A stretch of DNA of 64,000 bases from Thorsellia kenyensis (lineage in GTDB: Bacteria; Pseudomonadota; Gammaproteobacteria; Enterobacterales; Thorselliaceae): contig NZ_JBHLXE010000084.1 in NCBI RefSeq assembly GCF_042432445.1, positions 18,737 to 82,736 of the forward strand, given 5' to 3'. Shown here piece after piece: positions 27,606 through 37,886 of the stretch. The position numbers and the translations under genes are program-made. Under the pieces are notes generated by a model, which was not told the DNA's origin, ran no database searches, and saw nothing but the letters and a program-made list of their open reading frames with translations. Numbering within the stretch: the first letter of the stretch is position 1; every line of letters begins with the position of its first letter.

Positions 27606-28979
27606 ATGTTCTCAAACAATTCACAAGATGAATCTTATCAATTTATTAGCAAGTTGCCTAAAATAACTATTGATAAAAGTTCCATTAATTTCTTAGGGGA
27701 TCCTAAGCGATACAAAGAATTTTTACTTAATGAAATTCAAAATGCAAAAGTACGCATTGCTATTGTAGCCTTATATTTCGAAAACGATGAAGCAGGTAAC
27801 GAGATTTTCACTGCGCTTTATTCTGCTAAGCAAAAGAACCCAGCACTTGATATTGTTATATGTGTCGACTGGCATCGAGCACAAAGAGGCAGAATCGGGA
27901 TTAATAACCTCAATAAAACCAATGCTGATTGGTATTTAGAATTAACAGAAAAACATACCCCAAATGAGATACCTGTCTATGGGATTCCTATAAACACTCG
28001 AGAAACGCTTGGGGTTTTACACTTTAAAGGGGCTATAATTGACGATACTACTTTATTTACTGGAGCAAGTATCAATAATGTCTATTTACACCAGGAAGAA
28101 AAATATCGTTTAGATAGATACCACGCTATATATAATAAGCCTCTAGCTAATAGTTTTTATCAGTTTATCTTTGAAAAAATGATAAATTCTAAAGCTGCGC
28201 AACGATTGGACTCAGCACAAAGACCTAAAACATCAAGTATCAAAAAGTACATCAAGCAGCTACGACGTGATTTATCTCAATCTCATTTAACGGTAATTGA
28301 AGATCATAGTCATCATGTTAAGCTTGATTTTCCAGTAGAAGCCACGCCAATTGTTGGCGTTGGCGCTAAAAATACATTTAACCAACTTATAGAATCACTC
28401 GTTGCGATTAGTAAAAAGAAAATTATCATATGCACACCATATTTTAATTTACCTCCTGCTTTACTAAAAAAAATGCGCAAAAAATTAAAAGAAGGTATAG
28501 AAATTGAGATCATCGTCGGTGATAAAACAGCAAATGATTTCTATATTCCTGTCACAGAACCATTTAAAGCCATAGGTTCATTACCCTATTTTTATGAATT
28601 AAACCTCAAGAAATTCATGAAAAAATATCAAAAATTTTGTGATAAAGGGCTATTACATATTCACCTTTGGAAAGATAATGATCATACTTTTCATTTGAAA
28701 GGCCTTTGGATAGACGATAATTGGATGTTATTAACTGGAAATAATTTGAATCCCAGGGCATGGAGTCTTGATTTAGAAAACGGTATATTACTGCATGATG
28801 AGAATCAATATCTTGCTGTATCTAAAGCCGCAGAACTTGAATACATACATCAACATACCAATAGATTGGAACATTTTTCTCATTTAGATGAAATAGATGA
28901 TTATCCTTATAAAGTGAAAAAATTTATCAGAAGACTAAAGCGAGTGAAAATGGATAAGCTCATCAATCGATTACTCTAG
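27606..28979 (+). CDS. pssA: CDP-diacylglycerol--serine O-phosphatidyltransferase
   Basis: Makes phosphatidylserine, the precursor of phosphatidylethanolamine; the enteric enzyme is a peripheral phospholipase-D-like protein. Two HKD motifs: HFKGAIIDD..LFTGAS and HLKGLWIDDNWMLLTGNNLNPRAW. Long segments such as CVDWHRAQRGRIG, PVYGIPINTRE.LGVLHFKG and EIIVGDKTANDFYIP match E. coli PssA. The ATG at 27606 gives 457 residues and the usual start; an upstream ATG at 27573 adds 11 residues. lipA follows after 10 bases, so pssA-lipA-fluC may be one transcript. Confidence 0.96.
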   Translation: MFSNNSQDESYQFISKLPKITIDKSSINFLGDPKRYKEFLLNEIQNAKVRIAIVALYFENDEAGNEIFTALYSAKQKNPALDIVICVDWHRAQRGRIGINNLNKTNADWYLELTEKHTPNEIPVYGIPINTRETLGVLHFKGAIIDDTTLFTGASINNVYLHQEEKYRLDRYHAIYNKPLANSFYQFIFEKMINSKAAQRLDSAQRPKTSSIKKYIKQLRRDLSQSHLTVIEDHSHHVKLDFPVEATPIVGVGAKNTFNQLIESLVAISKKKIIICTPYFNLPPALLKKMRKKLKEGIEIEIIVGDKTANDFYIPVTEPFKAIGSLPYFYELNLKKFMKKYQKFCDKGLLHIHLWKDNDHTFHLKGLWIDDNWMLLTGNNLNPRAWSLDLENGILLHDENQYLAVSKAAELEYIHQHTNRLEHFSHLDEIDDYPYKVKKFIRRLKRVKMDKLINRLL

Positions 28980-28989
28980 GGATATTGTC

Positions 28990-29955
28990 ATGACTACAAC
29001 CATCAAAACTGCAGACTTACAGCCAGGCGTAAAATATAGAGATGCCGCAAAGATGGCTCTTATACCAATCAAGGAAATCAATGCACCTGTACTGCCAAAG
29101 CCTAGTTGGCTTAAAATAAAATTACCTGCTCAAAGCGATAAGATAGAAGCAATAAAGCAAGCCCTTAGAAATAATAACCTTCATTCTGTGTGTGAAGAAG
29201 CTGCGTGTCCTAATTTATCTGAGTGCTTTCATCATGGAACAGCTACATTTATGATTTTGGGATCAATTTGTACAAGACGCTGCCCCTTTTGTGATGTTGG
29301 TCATGGAAAACCACTTCCCCCTGATGAGAATGAACCGCAAAAATTAGCCAAAACAGTTAAAGATATGGGACTTAAGTACGTAGTGATAACTTCCGTTGAT
29401 AGGGATGATTTACGTGATGGTGGTGCTTATCATTTTGCTAAAACGGTTTCTTTAATTCGCGAGGCGAATAAAAATATAAAAATAGAAATACTCGTACCAG
29501 ACTTTAGAGGCAGAATGGATGTGGCTTTAGATGCACTATCATCTGGTATTCCAGATGTCTTTAATCACAATCTTGAAAATGTACCTAGACTTTATAAGGA
29601 AGTCCGTCCGGGGGCAAATTATCAGTGGTCGCTGACCTTATTAAAAAAATTCAAAGAACGACATCCCCATGTAAAAACAAAATCAGGGCTAATGTTAGGT
29701 CTTGGGGAAAGTGACGAAGAAATCTTAGCCGTCATGGCCGACTTGAGAGCTCATGGTGTTACAATGTTGACTTTGGGTCAATATCTACAACCTAGTAGAG
29801 ATCACTATCCTGTTAAACGATACGTATCTCCACAAGAGTTTGAAGTGTTTAAAGAAAAAGCTCTAGAAATGGGATTTGAGCATGCTGCATGTGGTCCATT
29901 AGTTCGCTCATCTTATCATGCTGATTTACAAGCAAAAGGTGAAGAGGTTAAATAG
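28990..29955 (+). CDS. lipA: Lipoyl synthase
   Basis: Radical-SAM enzyme that inserts two sulfurs into protein-bound octanoate to make lipoate. 321 residues, identical in length to E. coli LipA. The auxiliary cluster cysteines are C68, C73 and C79 (CEEAACPNLSEC), the radical-SAM CX3CX2C is C94-C98-C101 (CTRRCPFC), and the C-terminal RSSYHADLQ Ser ligand motif is present. AGGGA precedes the ATG. lipB, its usual partner, is not nearby. Confidence 0.97.
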   Translation: MTTTIKTADLQPGVKYRDAAKMALIPIKEINAPVLPKPSWLKIKLPAQSDKIEAIKQALRNNNLHSVCEEAACPNLSECFHHGTATFMILGSICTRRCPFCDVGHGKPLPPDENEPQKLAKTVKDMGLKYVVITSVDRDDLRDGGAYHFAKTVSLIREANKNIKIEILVPDFRGRMDVALDALSSGIPDVFNHNLENVPRLYKEVRPGANYQWSLTLLKKFKERHPHVKTKSGLMLGLGESDEEILAVMADLRAHGVTMLTLGQYLQPSRDHYPVKRYVSPQEFEVFKEKALEMGFEHAACGPLVRSSYHADLQAKGEEVK

Positions 29956-29963
29956 GGAGGCTA

Positions 29964-30365
29964 ATGAGTCTATTGTATCACCCAGTGATAGCCGTTTTTA
30001 TTGGCGGAGGATTAGGCAGTGTATTGAGATACTTTTTGAGTATTAGCCTCCCTACGTATTCAAAATGGCCGTTCCCCATTGCAACACTCAGTGCAAATTT
30101 GTTAGGTGCATTCATTATAGGCACTGTTTTTGCCTATGTTTCTGCTTCCACACAATTTCCTAGCCATGTCAAATTATTTTTAATGACGGGTTTATGCGGC
30201 GGACTTACAACATTTTCTACTTTCTCTTTAGATTTGTTCCTATTTTTTCAAAAATCTCAATGGAGTTTATTAATTACCACATTGTTAAGTAATGTCGTTT
30301 TAACAGTAATAGTGGTATCATGTAGCTTTTATTTAACAACAAAGCTATTTTTAAATACACAATAA
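29964..30365 (+). CDS. crcB: Fluoride channel CrcB/FluC
   Basis: Small dual-topology fluoride exporter. 133 residues, four membrane segments; signature GGGLGSVLRYFLS, the pore Asn in TLSANLLGAFIIG and GLCGGLTTFSTFSLD with the phenylalanine/threonine motif are all present. GGGAGG three bases before the ATG is a very strong ribosome binding site. It begins eight bases after lipA. No fluoride riboswitch can fit in that gap, so control would be through the lipA transcript. Confidence 0.95.
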   Translation: MSLLYHPVIAVFIGGGLGSVLRYFLSISLPTYSKWPFPIATLSANLLGAFIIGTVFAYVSASTQFPSHVKLFLMTGLCGGLTTFSTFSLDLFLFFQKSQWSLLITTLLSNVVLTVIVVSCSFYLTTKLFLNTQ

Positions 30366-30469
30366 TCTAATCAAACGAGATGTTATACTGCCAATCAGTA
30401 AATTAAATTTTGAAGTGTTTGATAAAAATTACCTTTAAGCCAATATATAAGTTATATCGAGAGAATCAC

Positions 30470-30991
30470 ATGCAAGGCACAATAACCGCATTTTTTGAAG
30501 ACAAAGGCTATGGTTTCATCCTTGATGAAAATGAAGAAGTACGCTTTTTCCATCTTAGAAAAGTCATTAATCCTTCTGCAATTAAAATAGATGCTGAAGT
30601 GACATTTAGGCCTATTACTAGAGAGCAGGGTCCTGCTGCAATTGATGTAAGGGTAGAGTTTAAAGGCGAACATATTTTCATTGCTGATGAAAAAATTAAA
30701 ATAACCGCTATCAAGCACTATAGTGTTTATACCAAAAAAGTCCCCTTGGCACGTGATATAGAAAACAATACTATAGTTTCTATTGGGCTATTGATGAATA
30801 GAATTAAACCTCAAACAGCTAAAGCCTCTAAAGATACACTTGAAGAGTTAACCTATCTAGAAATCGAGCTTTTTCATGCACCAAGCATTCTATTTACTTC
30901 ACATGAAATTGATATTGACGAAGCTCTGAGTCACCTCGCATTTTTACCAATTACTTTTACAGATAAACGCCAGCATAACCCTGCTGATTAA
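30470..30991 (+). CDS. Cold-shock-domain protein with unassigned C-terminal domain
   Basis: 173 residues. Residues 1-65 are a cold-shock domain: MQGTITAFFEDKGYGFILD holds RNP1 (KGYGFI), and VRFFHLRKV replaces the usual VFVHFS of RNP2. The remaining 105 residues (about 66-173, from HIFIADEKIKITAIKHYSVYTKK) have no family I recognise; the segment NRIKPQTAKASKDTLEELTYLEIELF suggests an alpha/beta domain. I chose the ATG at 30470 with GAGAGAA upstream; an ATG at 30410 would add 20 residues before the domain. The CSD predicts nucleic-acid binding. Confidence 0.7.
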   Translation: MQGTITAFFEDKGYGFILDENEEVRFFHLRKVINPSAIKIDAEVTFRPITREQGPAAIDVRVEFKGEHIFIADEKIKITAIKHYSVYTKKVPLARDIENNTIVSIGLLMNRIKPQTAKASKDTLEELTYLEIELFHAPSILFTSHEIDIDEALSHLAFLPITFTDKRQHNPAD

Positions 30992-31042
30992 AAATCAGCT
31001 TCTTAATCGCGAGCCATAGATGCTATATACTGATTATTTACT

Positions 31043-32857
31043 ATGAATTTAAACAAACGCAACATTAAAAAAATCACTCTGATCTTATTTTGTCTCTTGA
31101 TAGTTTTTTCAAGTTTTATTGTATATAGAAGTTTGTCTCAAGGAAAACAATTAAGCGAACGTTTAATGTCCTATGCTGAACAATTCAATCAGCAACATAA
31201 AGTTCAAATCATAAATGTAGAAATAACCCCTCATCTATTTTCAAAAGATATAAAATTTGATTTAGTTGAAAAAAACACCAATACAAAAAGTGACGTGAAA
31301 TTACTTTCAGCAAAATATCAGCTTTCCTACAATCCTATCAGTAGATTATTTAATAGATACACTGCCACTTTATCTGGTGATGCGCATGTATATGGCTTGA
31401 CGCCGATCCGACAATTGGCATGGAATAATTTTTTTTCTTTTTCTGCGTTAAATACCTATACTATTAACTCTTTGATTAGTGAAAATGCAAAAGAAACGCA
31501 ATTTAAAACTAACATCAATTTTTATTCAGATGATTCTATCGATGCTGAATTTGACTTTGAAAATCTTGCTGATGTACTAAATAAAAACAGAATAAAAGCG
31601 GATAGAGTGTATGTAAACTATCAAACCGAATCTGAACAAAATAGCTCAAAAATTACTATCACTATACCTGAGTTTATCGTTAATCATGGCAATAAGGAGA
31701 TATCAAATCTTCTAGATAATGAGATTGATAAATCAAAATCAGATTTATCGACTACTTCAGAAAATTTTAATACTTCAGTCGCTAAAGTGATTAAGCCAAT
31801 TACTCCAAAATTGAAGGAAATGTTGAAAATTGAAGAGGGGACTTTTACGCTTAACTTTGACAATTCTGTACTGAAAACAATTGCATTTAATGCTAAATCA
31901 ATAGTTAGTCACAATTTAATGCTTAGCGGCTTTACTTCTAAAATAGAACAAATTGAGTCAATAGATGCAAAAAATAAAGTACTGGCTAACCAATCTGCTA
32001 TTGAGACCCGTGAGAACGTTTCAAGCTTACCTAAAATTGATGCTCCTAAGCATATTGGGGTAAAAAATAACATCCATACACAAAACAAATTGGCAAATCA
32101 TCAATATAAAATTCACATGAAGAGTGACACTGTCACTTATATGGAGGGTTTATTAGGTAAATTTATTGCTGATTTCGAATTAATCAATATCAATTCAAAA
32201 AATTTATTTGAAATGGCGAATAGGGCACATATACGATATCAAGAAGATGAAGTTGCCAATAGAAATACATATGGACTGCCGGTCTATTATTTTGCTCAAT
32301 GGCTAAATTTATCTGAAGCGGTATTAACAACATCCCCCCAGTTAAAAATACATTCTCTTATGCTTGAGAAAAATGATGATGCATATCTTAAACTGACTAA
32401 AAGTTGGCGTTTTAATTCGAAAAAAGTTGATTTTAATAGTATAAACGGTCGTGTTTTCTTATTGCCTTTTCTATACACTGATGAATTTACACTAAACATT
32501 GAAATTACTCAGCCCCAATTAGAAAATTTATTAGAACTCCTTTTAACTTTAGAAGAAGTAGATGAGAAGATTAATAAAAAAGAACTGTTTTTTGCACTTA
32601 ACCAGATGAATCAAATTTTTCCTTTTGTGACCCAAAAAAACATTACGGCTGAAAAAAATAAGGTCAATCAAATCGATAATAGCAATAACCGCAAGCGTAA
32701 TGATCACATTAGTAAAAGTGATAGAGTAAATTTTATGGACAAAGAGAGTATATTTTCAATAGCCGTATCTTATGATCATAAGAAAGGTTCCCTAAAATTT
32801 AACGGAAAAAGCTATACGCAAGAAGAGTTTAACGCTTTTATCAAAGATATCTTATAA
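31043..32857 (+). CDS. YdgA-like DUF945 protein (divergent)
   Basis: 604 residues. One N-terminal membrane anchor (LILFCLLIVFSSFIVYRSL, residues about 11-30), rest predicted periplasmic and beta-rich. The C-terminal GSLKFNGKSYTQEEFNAFIKDIL mirrors the DUF945 ending (xxITLNGxxxSLEDFxxxF), and the opening LSERLMSYAEQFNQQHKVQIINVEITPHLFSKDIKF resembles the start of YdgA. Much weaker family match than the second copy at 41535. DUF945 proteins are inner-membrane-anchored periplasmic proteins without an established role. It has no strong ribosome binding site. Confidence 0.55.
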   Translation: MNLNKRNIKKITLILFCLLIVFSSFIVYRSLSQGKQLSERLMSYAEQFNQQHKVQIINVEITPHLFSKDIKFDLVEKNTNTKSDVKLLSAKYQLSYNPISRLFNRYTATLSGDAHVYGLTPIRQLAWNNFFSFSALNTYTINSLISENAKETQFKTNINFYSDDSIDAEFDFENLADVLNKNRIKADRVYVNYQTESEQNSSKITITIPEFIVNHGNKEISNLLDNEIDKSKSDLSTTSENFNTSVAKVIKPITPKLKEMLKIEEGTFTLNFDNSVLKTIAFNAKSIVSHNLMLSGFTSKIEQIESIDAKNKVLANQSAIETRENVSSLPKIDAPKHIGVKNNIHTQNKLANHQYKIHMKSDTVTYMEGLLGKFIADFELININSKNLFEMANRAHIRYQEDEVANRNTYGLPVYYFAQWLNLSEAVLTTSPQLKIHSLMLEKNDDAYLKLTKSWRFNSKKVDFNSINGRVFLLPFLYTDEFTLNIEITQPQLENLLELLLTLEEVDEKINKKELFFALNQMNQIFPFVTQKNITAEKNKVNQIDNSNNRKRNDHISKSDRVNFMDKESIFSIAVSYDHKKGSLKFNGKSYTQEEFNAFIKDIL

Positions 32858-32982
32858 ACTGAAATTTGAAAAAAGAGTGCAGTTCATTTAAATATCATTA
32901 ATATATTATGAGTTATTTGAAAAATTAGTTGAATTTTAATTAACAAAAAATGATTGAGTCTTCATAAATCCAAAGGAACTAT

Positions 32983-33828
32983 ATGAATAAAACATTAAAA
33001 AAACAAGCATTAGATGCATTGAATGAAAAGTGGTCTTTTTTGTTCTTATGTAGTTTACTCGCCAGAATTATAACCTTTGGATTACCTATCATTATCATTT
33101 ACCATTTTTTTGACCTTAATTTAGTCAGTATGTTGATTAATTCAGACCTAGAAAATAATGAACATTCAATTTCAATAGAAATGAAGTACTCCTTCTATGA
33201 ATACATTTGGACTATTACAAAATTGATGTTGACTTTTGCTTTTTGTATAGTGCTTCTAAGTCCTTTTTGGACTTGTTATAAATGGTTATTATTAGACACA
33301 GTGAGAAATAATAGGGTCACTTTTGCAGATTTGTTTATTCAAGTAAAAAAGAATTATTTTAGATTAGTAAGATTTTATTTTCTTTATTGGTTCTATATCC
33401 TTTGTTGGTCTTGCTTATTTATAATACCTGGATATATAAAAATGCATTCATATGCACTTGCACCATTTTTGTTACGTGACAATAAGCAAATAAGCGCAAA
33501 TGAAGCAATCAGCAAATCAAGAGAGTTAATGGACGGAAAAAAAGTTAATTTGTTGAGTTTAGCTGTTTCTTTTTTTGGATGGTATTTATTGATGAGGATA
33601 TTAATCAAATTGAACAATATGCACTTGTTCCCTATGCTTATGCCTTCAATATTATTGGCTATTATTGTTACTTGTTTTTTAGTTTTCTGCGCAACCTCAC
33701 TATTTTATCTATATTTTTTCGCTGTTATTGCAAAATATTATGACGAAATAATAAATTCGACAGATATCAATAGCAGTCCGTTAAATAAAAATAAATTACC
33801 TGATATTCAAAATAATATCATAATTTAA
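32983..33828 (+). CDS. DUF975-family integral membrane protein (copy 1)
   Basis: 281 residues, about six membrane segments. Family hallmarks: N-terminal LKKQALDALNEKWSFLFLCSLL, central CLFIIPGYIKMHSYALAPFLLRDN, EAISKSRELMDGKKVNLLSLAVSFFGWYLL, and a C-terminal YLYFFAVIAKYYDEII. AAAGGAACTAT precedes the ATG. Its neighbour at 34005 is a clear paralogue, so this is a tandem duplication. Both end in the same peptide pattern NNIII/TNIII. No function is established for DUF975. Confidence 0.75.
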   Translation: MNKTLKKQALDALNEKWSFLFLCSLLARIITFGLPIIIIYHFFDLNLVSMLINSDLENNEHSISIEMKYSFYEYIWTITKLMLTFAFCIVLLSPFWTCYKWLLLDTVRNNRVTFADLFIQVKKNYFRLVRFYFLYWFYILCWSCLFIIPGYIKMHSYALAPFLLRDNKQISANEAISKSRELMDGKKVNLLSLAVSFFGWYLLMRILIKLNNMHLFPMLMPSILLAIIVTCFLVFCATSLFYLYFFAVIAKYYDEIINSTDINSSPLNKNKLPDIQNNIII

Positions 33829-34004
33829 CTTATAAAATACTAAGATAAAGAGAGACTTTAACGTTATAAAAATATAATAACATATAAATTGTTTGTTTTT
33901 TATAATGTGTTTCTCTAAATTCAAATGATAGCTATTATAAACAATCGTTTATGATATAATTCGGAAGGTAAAAATCTAATCATCAGTCATATAAAAGGAA
34001 AAAA

Positions 34005-34832
34005 ATGAACGCTGAAATAAGACAACAGGCCAGAATGGCTTTAGCAGGTAGTTGGAAAATTTTGATTCTTATTGGGATCTTGTCAGCAATTATTGCTGAC
34101 GGCATACCACAACTTATCTTCAAATCGATTCTCCCTGAAGCTACAATTAAAATTTTATTAGATTTAACACTATTGGAATCATTGCCCCATAGTGAAATAG
34201 AGATATTATCTAGCAATATTCAAAAGCCAATGTTATTATTTTTTGTGCTATCTTTCCTTTTAAGCCCGTTTAATACCAGTTTTACATGGATTACTCTCGA
34301 CAATGTTCGCAAGAAGCCAATAGAACAAAAGCATTTAATTCAAAATATTAAGCCTTACTTTAGTAAACTTGTTTTTTATAATATTTTATACGTTATATAT
34401 ATCACTCTCTGGTCTTCACTGTTAGTAATACCTGGTATTATTAAACTGCATTCATATGCATTAGCACCTTTCATTTTAAGAGATAACCCTCAAATTACAG
34501 CTAATCAAGCTATCACAGAATCTAGGAGGTTAATGCATGGGCGTAAGCTTAAATTATTTTCTTTGGTAATTTCTTTTATAGGTTGGTTTATATTAGCTCA
34601 AATAATCTTAGCTATGGGAGGGAATATAATCAAACCATTATTATTGCAAAATCTTAATTTATATTTGTTCCTTTCAGCTTTGTGGTCAATTTTTGCTTAT
34701 ATTGTATTTTGGGTTTACTTTAAATCAGCTCTCGCAATTTTTTATCAAAACGTGATTAATGAAATCAAACCTACTGATGGTTTAGAGCAGGTAAAGGATA
34801 ATGATAAACAACCAACCAACATAATTATCTAA
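34005..34832 (+). CDS. DUF975-family integral membrane protein (copy 2)
   Basis: 275 residues, about six membrane segments. Starts IRQQARMALAGSWKILILIGIL and carries LLVIPGIIKLHSYALAPFILRDNPQITANQAITESRRLMHGRKLKLFSLVISFIGW, the same blocks as the preceding protein. AAAAGGAAAAAA upstream. The 176-base gap to copy 1 may hold its own promoter. The two proteins differ throughout, so the duplication is old; a heteromeric complex would be one reason to keep both, which is speculation. Confidence 0.75.
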   Translation: MNAEIRQQARMALAGSWKILILIGILSAIIADGIPQLIFKSILPEATIKILLDLTLLESLPHSEIEILSSNIQKPMLLFFVLSFLLSPFNTSFTWITLDNVRKKPIEQKHLIQNIKPYFSKLVFYNILYVIYITLWSSLLVIPGIIKLHSYALAPFILRDNPQITANQAITESRRLMHGRKLKLFSLVISFIGWFILAQIILAMGGNIIKPLLLQNLNLYLFLSALWSIFAYIVFWVYFKSALAIFYQNVINEIKPTDGLEQVKDNDKQPTNIII

Positions 34833-35719
34833 TTGGTTAGATGAAGATTACTTTGAAAAGAAATTGTTGATTAATGTTAAGTAATACCATAAAAAAGTAG
34901 ATACTGATTCATTAGTGGTTAAAGAGTTAGGATTCATAAATATTTTACACATTAATAAAATATTAACTGTAATTATTCTTCTAATGAATTGGTATGAAAT
35001 TCCTATCAAATAAGATCTTTAATAATATAAAGTGATCTATATTTCAATCTCGGTCGTGAGTTATTCTTTCGACTGAGCAACTCCGAAAATCAATTTATTA
35101 ATAAAATAGAAATAACTCTTCAATGCAAACATTTTTATAGGAGTATTTTCTAGTATTTACTCATAGTAAAATTAATAATATGCTTGAAATGATCTGTTAT
35201 AATCTTTATCTTTTGAAAAAGCATCCGAGTAACGCATCTATTATAAGCCTATAAATTCACACAAATTATAATATTTCAAAAAGTACACTTTACAAATGGA
35301 AAGCTAAGCTTAAAGAAAGTTCAAATAATATCCTTATAAATAAAAAAAGCTAATATAAATTAAAGCTGCACAAAATAAATCAACAATCCTTGTATATATG
35401 CTTGCAAAAGCGAAAAAAATACTAAATATCATCATTTCGACATCGGCATTAAATAGAGTAAAATCAGAAAGATACAACATAAAAAATGATTATGACATTA
35501 CTATGGTTAAGCCCTCCTTGAATGAATGTGTAGAAGCATTTGGTATTAAGGAAATTAATGCCATAGATATGTGTGCAATACATTAGCTGAAAAAAATTAA
35601 AATCAGTCACTTTAAGAAAGAGCTTGACCGCCATCGGATGGACATGGAATGGTAGAATGTCTATAGGTTCTTCAGTATATATGGAGTGTATAGATTAATT
35701 TAAGTTATAAGGAATAGGG
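34833..35719. other. Gene-poor stretch after the DUF975 pair
   Basis: About 890 AT-rich bases. Near 35255-35330 the plus strand reads ISKSTLYKWKAKLKESS, which looks like the helix-turn-helix of an IS3-type OrfA, but too little remains to be sure. A 62-residue open frame at 35398-35586 lacks a ribosome binding site and any recognisable family. Probably debris. Confidence 0.4.
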
Positions 35720-36169
35720 ATGAAAAAAGTAATTTTAACTATTACATTAATAGGTGGACTTTTTTTTGTATTTTATGTTTTGTTTTTATTATCTTTTATT
35801 TATAAACCATTCAAATATGATGTTAATAAATTGAATGATTTGACCGTTAGTGAAATCTATAAAATCCATGGCAATCCAATCCATGATGTTCAAGTAAAGG
35901 GATTTCAAACTTGGGAATTTGCAAATAGTAATTTAATACAAACTCTCAGGATTAATACAAATTCTGAAAATATTAATTATTTACAGCAGAAACCAACAAT
36001 GATCGTAATTAAGAAATTATATGACTTAAATGGAACGACATATGTGTCATTATCTCAAATATTAGTTGATCAACAAATTAAATGCACACTGAAAATCTGG
36101 CCATTTAAAGAATTAGTCCTATCTAGCAAGGTATTTAACTCAAACGGATCAAATAAATGTAAATTTTGA
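35720..36169 (+). CDS. Membrane-anchored small protein, possibly SmpA/BamE-like fold
   Basis: 149 residues; MKKVILTITLIGGLFFVFYVLFLLSFIYKPF is a single N-terminal membrane segment or uncleaved signal. Next comes LNDLTVSEIYKIHGNPIHDVQVKGFQTWEF, which has the pattern of the SmpA/OmlA/BamE fold (turn, V..I...G.P, W.F), then a beta-rich tail. AAGGAATAGGG immediately before the ATG is an excellent ribosome binding site, so I believe the gene is expressed although it sits between two decayed regions. No specific family recognised. Confidence 0.6.
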   Translation: MKKVILTITLIGGLFFVFYVLFLLSFIYKPFKYDVNKLNDLTVSEIYKIHGNPIHDVQVKGFQTWEFANSNLIQTLRINTNSENINYLQQKPTMIVIKKLYDLNGTTYVSLSQILVDQQIKCTLKIWPFKELVLSSKVFNSNGSNKCKF

Positions 36170-36519
36170 CTGAAAAATCATATGTAAGTTGAGTAGACAG
36201 AAGAATTGATTAAAATAAGAGTAGATTAAAACCCTAGATTATTAGGGACTATTGACATTCAAAGAGCGTTTTTAAATAAAAAAACAATTAAAATCGTTCT
36301 TCTAAAGCAAATTTTTAATGTAGTGTAGCCTCTTTTAATCGCTCTTTAATGTCCTATCCTAGCAAAAGCATTTGTACTAAGTGTTATATACGTGTGTTAA
36401 AGTATTTTGTATAAGTGTTTATAACTTGATCCTGGATAACAGTTCTTGCGATAACTCCTACACCAAGATAGGATCTATACTCTAAATCGAAGATGCGATT
36501 GGGTAAAAAGATATGGAAT
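36170..36519. other. Gene-free stretch
   Basis: Follows the 149-residue gene; no ORF, hairpin with U-run or RNA recognised. It leads into the IstB relic. Confidence 0.4.
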
Positions 36520-37135
36520 AGTCGAAAAAAGTCAGTTAGTGCCTTTTAATGCTATTCTAATTGATTGCTCTACCAGCCTGTCGAATGTTGGTGTGATGCT
36601 GGCTTTACTTTCAAATAAACTGTGCCTGTGGCCTAATAACAGCTTTGTTGTGACGACTGTGCTTTTAATGTTATGCCTACACTCGATAATTTCATAGAGT
36701 AAATCAGCTTGTCTATTTCAGATATTCCTGAGGGATCCGAGACCATCTAAGATGAGAAGATCATAACTAGATAATTTATTCAATGCGTTGCGTAATGACT
36801 TGATTTGGTCGAGTTGATTCAGCTTTTCTAATCGATGTAAAATAGATGGAAAATAGATGCATAGTACACAGTTAATCCTTGTGCTAGGACAATTACCCCA
36901 AGTCCACTAACAAGCATGGTTTTGCCTAAACCCGGTTCTCCGATTAAGATTGGATTTAGTCTTTCATCTATAAACTCTATGAGCAGTAATGATTTAAGTG
37001 CATCTATATTACCTTTAGGCCAAGCCTAATCAAACTGTGGTACGTGCTTAACGATGTAAAGTTTAGATTGTGTTAAACGCTTATGTAGACTCGTTTAGTT
37101 TTTATGCATTAATTCTAGTTAGCAATACTCAAGCA
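36520..37135 (-). pseudogene. IstB-like (IS21-family helper ATPase) relic
   Basis: Minus strand, read right to left. A Walker A segment EFIDERLNPILIGEPGLGKTM is encoded near 36930-36990, preceded by SLHKRLTQSKLYIVKHVPQFD. A Walker B-like LNKLSSYDLLILDGLGSL lies near 36725-36785, followed by ADLLYEIIECRHNIKSTVVTT and a C-terminal TPTFDRLVEQSIRIAL near 36545-36600. The order matches IstB/DnaC-like ATPases. Several in-frame stops and a frame change show it is dead. No recognisable IstA remains beside it. Confidence 0.7.
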
Positions 37136-37886
37136 ATCGTTACATTTCATCTGCCGATGTCATTAATTGCCGACGTTGCCGTAACTTGTCTCTTAGCGTA
37201 TGACTCACGTTTATGTCTTTGATCACAAGGGTGGCAAAGATGATTACTCCTAACGCAGTTTGTGCAGATTTCAAATGAGGTATTGAAGTCGGTCCATTGA
37301 GTATACCGACCTTGTTTAGTAGCACGTACTTGGCAGATAGATTCTATAGAAAGTAGTAGCGAGGAAAAGTTTTTTTCTGCGGCAAACGCTAAGGTTGACT
37401 TGATACTTTTGGCATTGAGCTCAGATAGCGAAGAAAGTACAAATGAATCGGAGTGAGAGGCTTCTGGGTAGGATATTTGAGCGATGTTCCTCAACTTTAT
37501 GATAAGGAGCTAGTCAATTAGATAAAGGCATCTCATAATTATCACGGTGCCATGTAAGTGTGGTCGTCCTCTGAGTACATTAGGCTTGTCGCGTAAAGAA
37601 AAGTGATTATTGTACTCGCTCCAAATTGGTTGAGTATTCCCCTACATATTACCATCAGAAACTATCGAATCCAAAGCCCCTTATCGAAAGCATAAACTAC
37701 ATCACATTTTTGACTAAACTCTAGGTATAATTATCGTTATTATTAAAATTAGAAAAATGCGGAGAAAAAAATTTGCGCACTTTTTAACAACCATTGACAC
37801 TAATGTAAAGGGCCTAAAGCATAAGTAAATTATAACTTATCAAAAAAACAAAGCAACAAATTGCGCTGCTACTGCAACTACGATTG
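37136..37886. other. Gene-poor stretch between IstB relic and ABC transporter
   Basis: Open frames of 61 and 115 residues on the minus strand (37140-37325, 37147-37494) overlap each other, have no ribosome binding sites and no recognisable family. They could be remains of the IS21 transposase, but I could not confirm that. Confidence 0.35.

Noticed and set aside
35398..35586. 62-residue ORF in the gap after the DUF975 pair
   Set aside because: No ribosome binding site and no recognisable domain; flanked by stops and debris.
37147..37494. 115-residue minus-strand ORF beside the IstB relic
   Set aside because: Overlaps another frame, no start signals, no convincing similarity; probably debris of the same IS.
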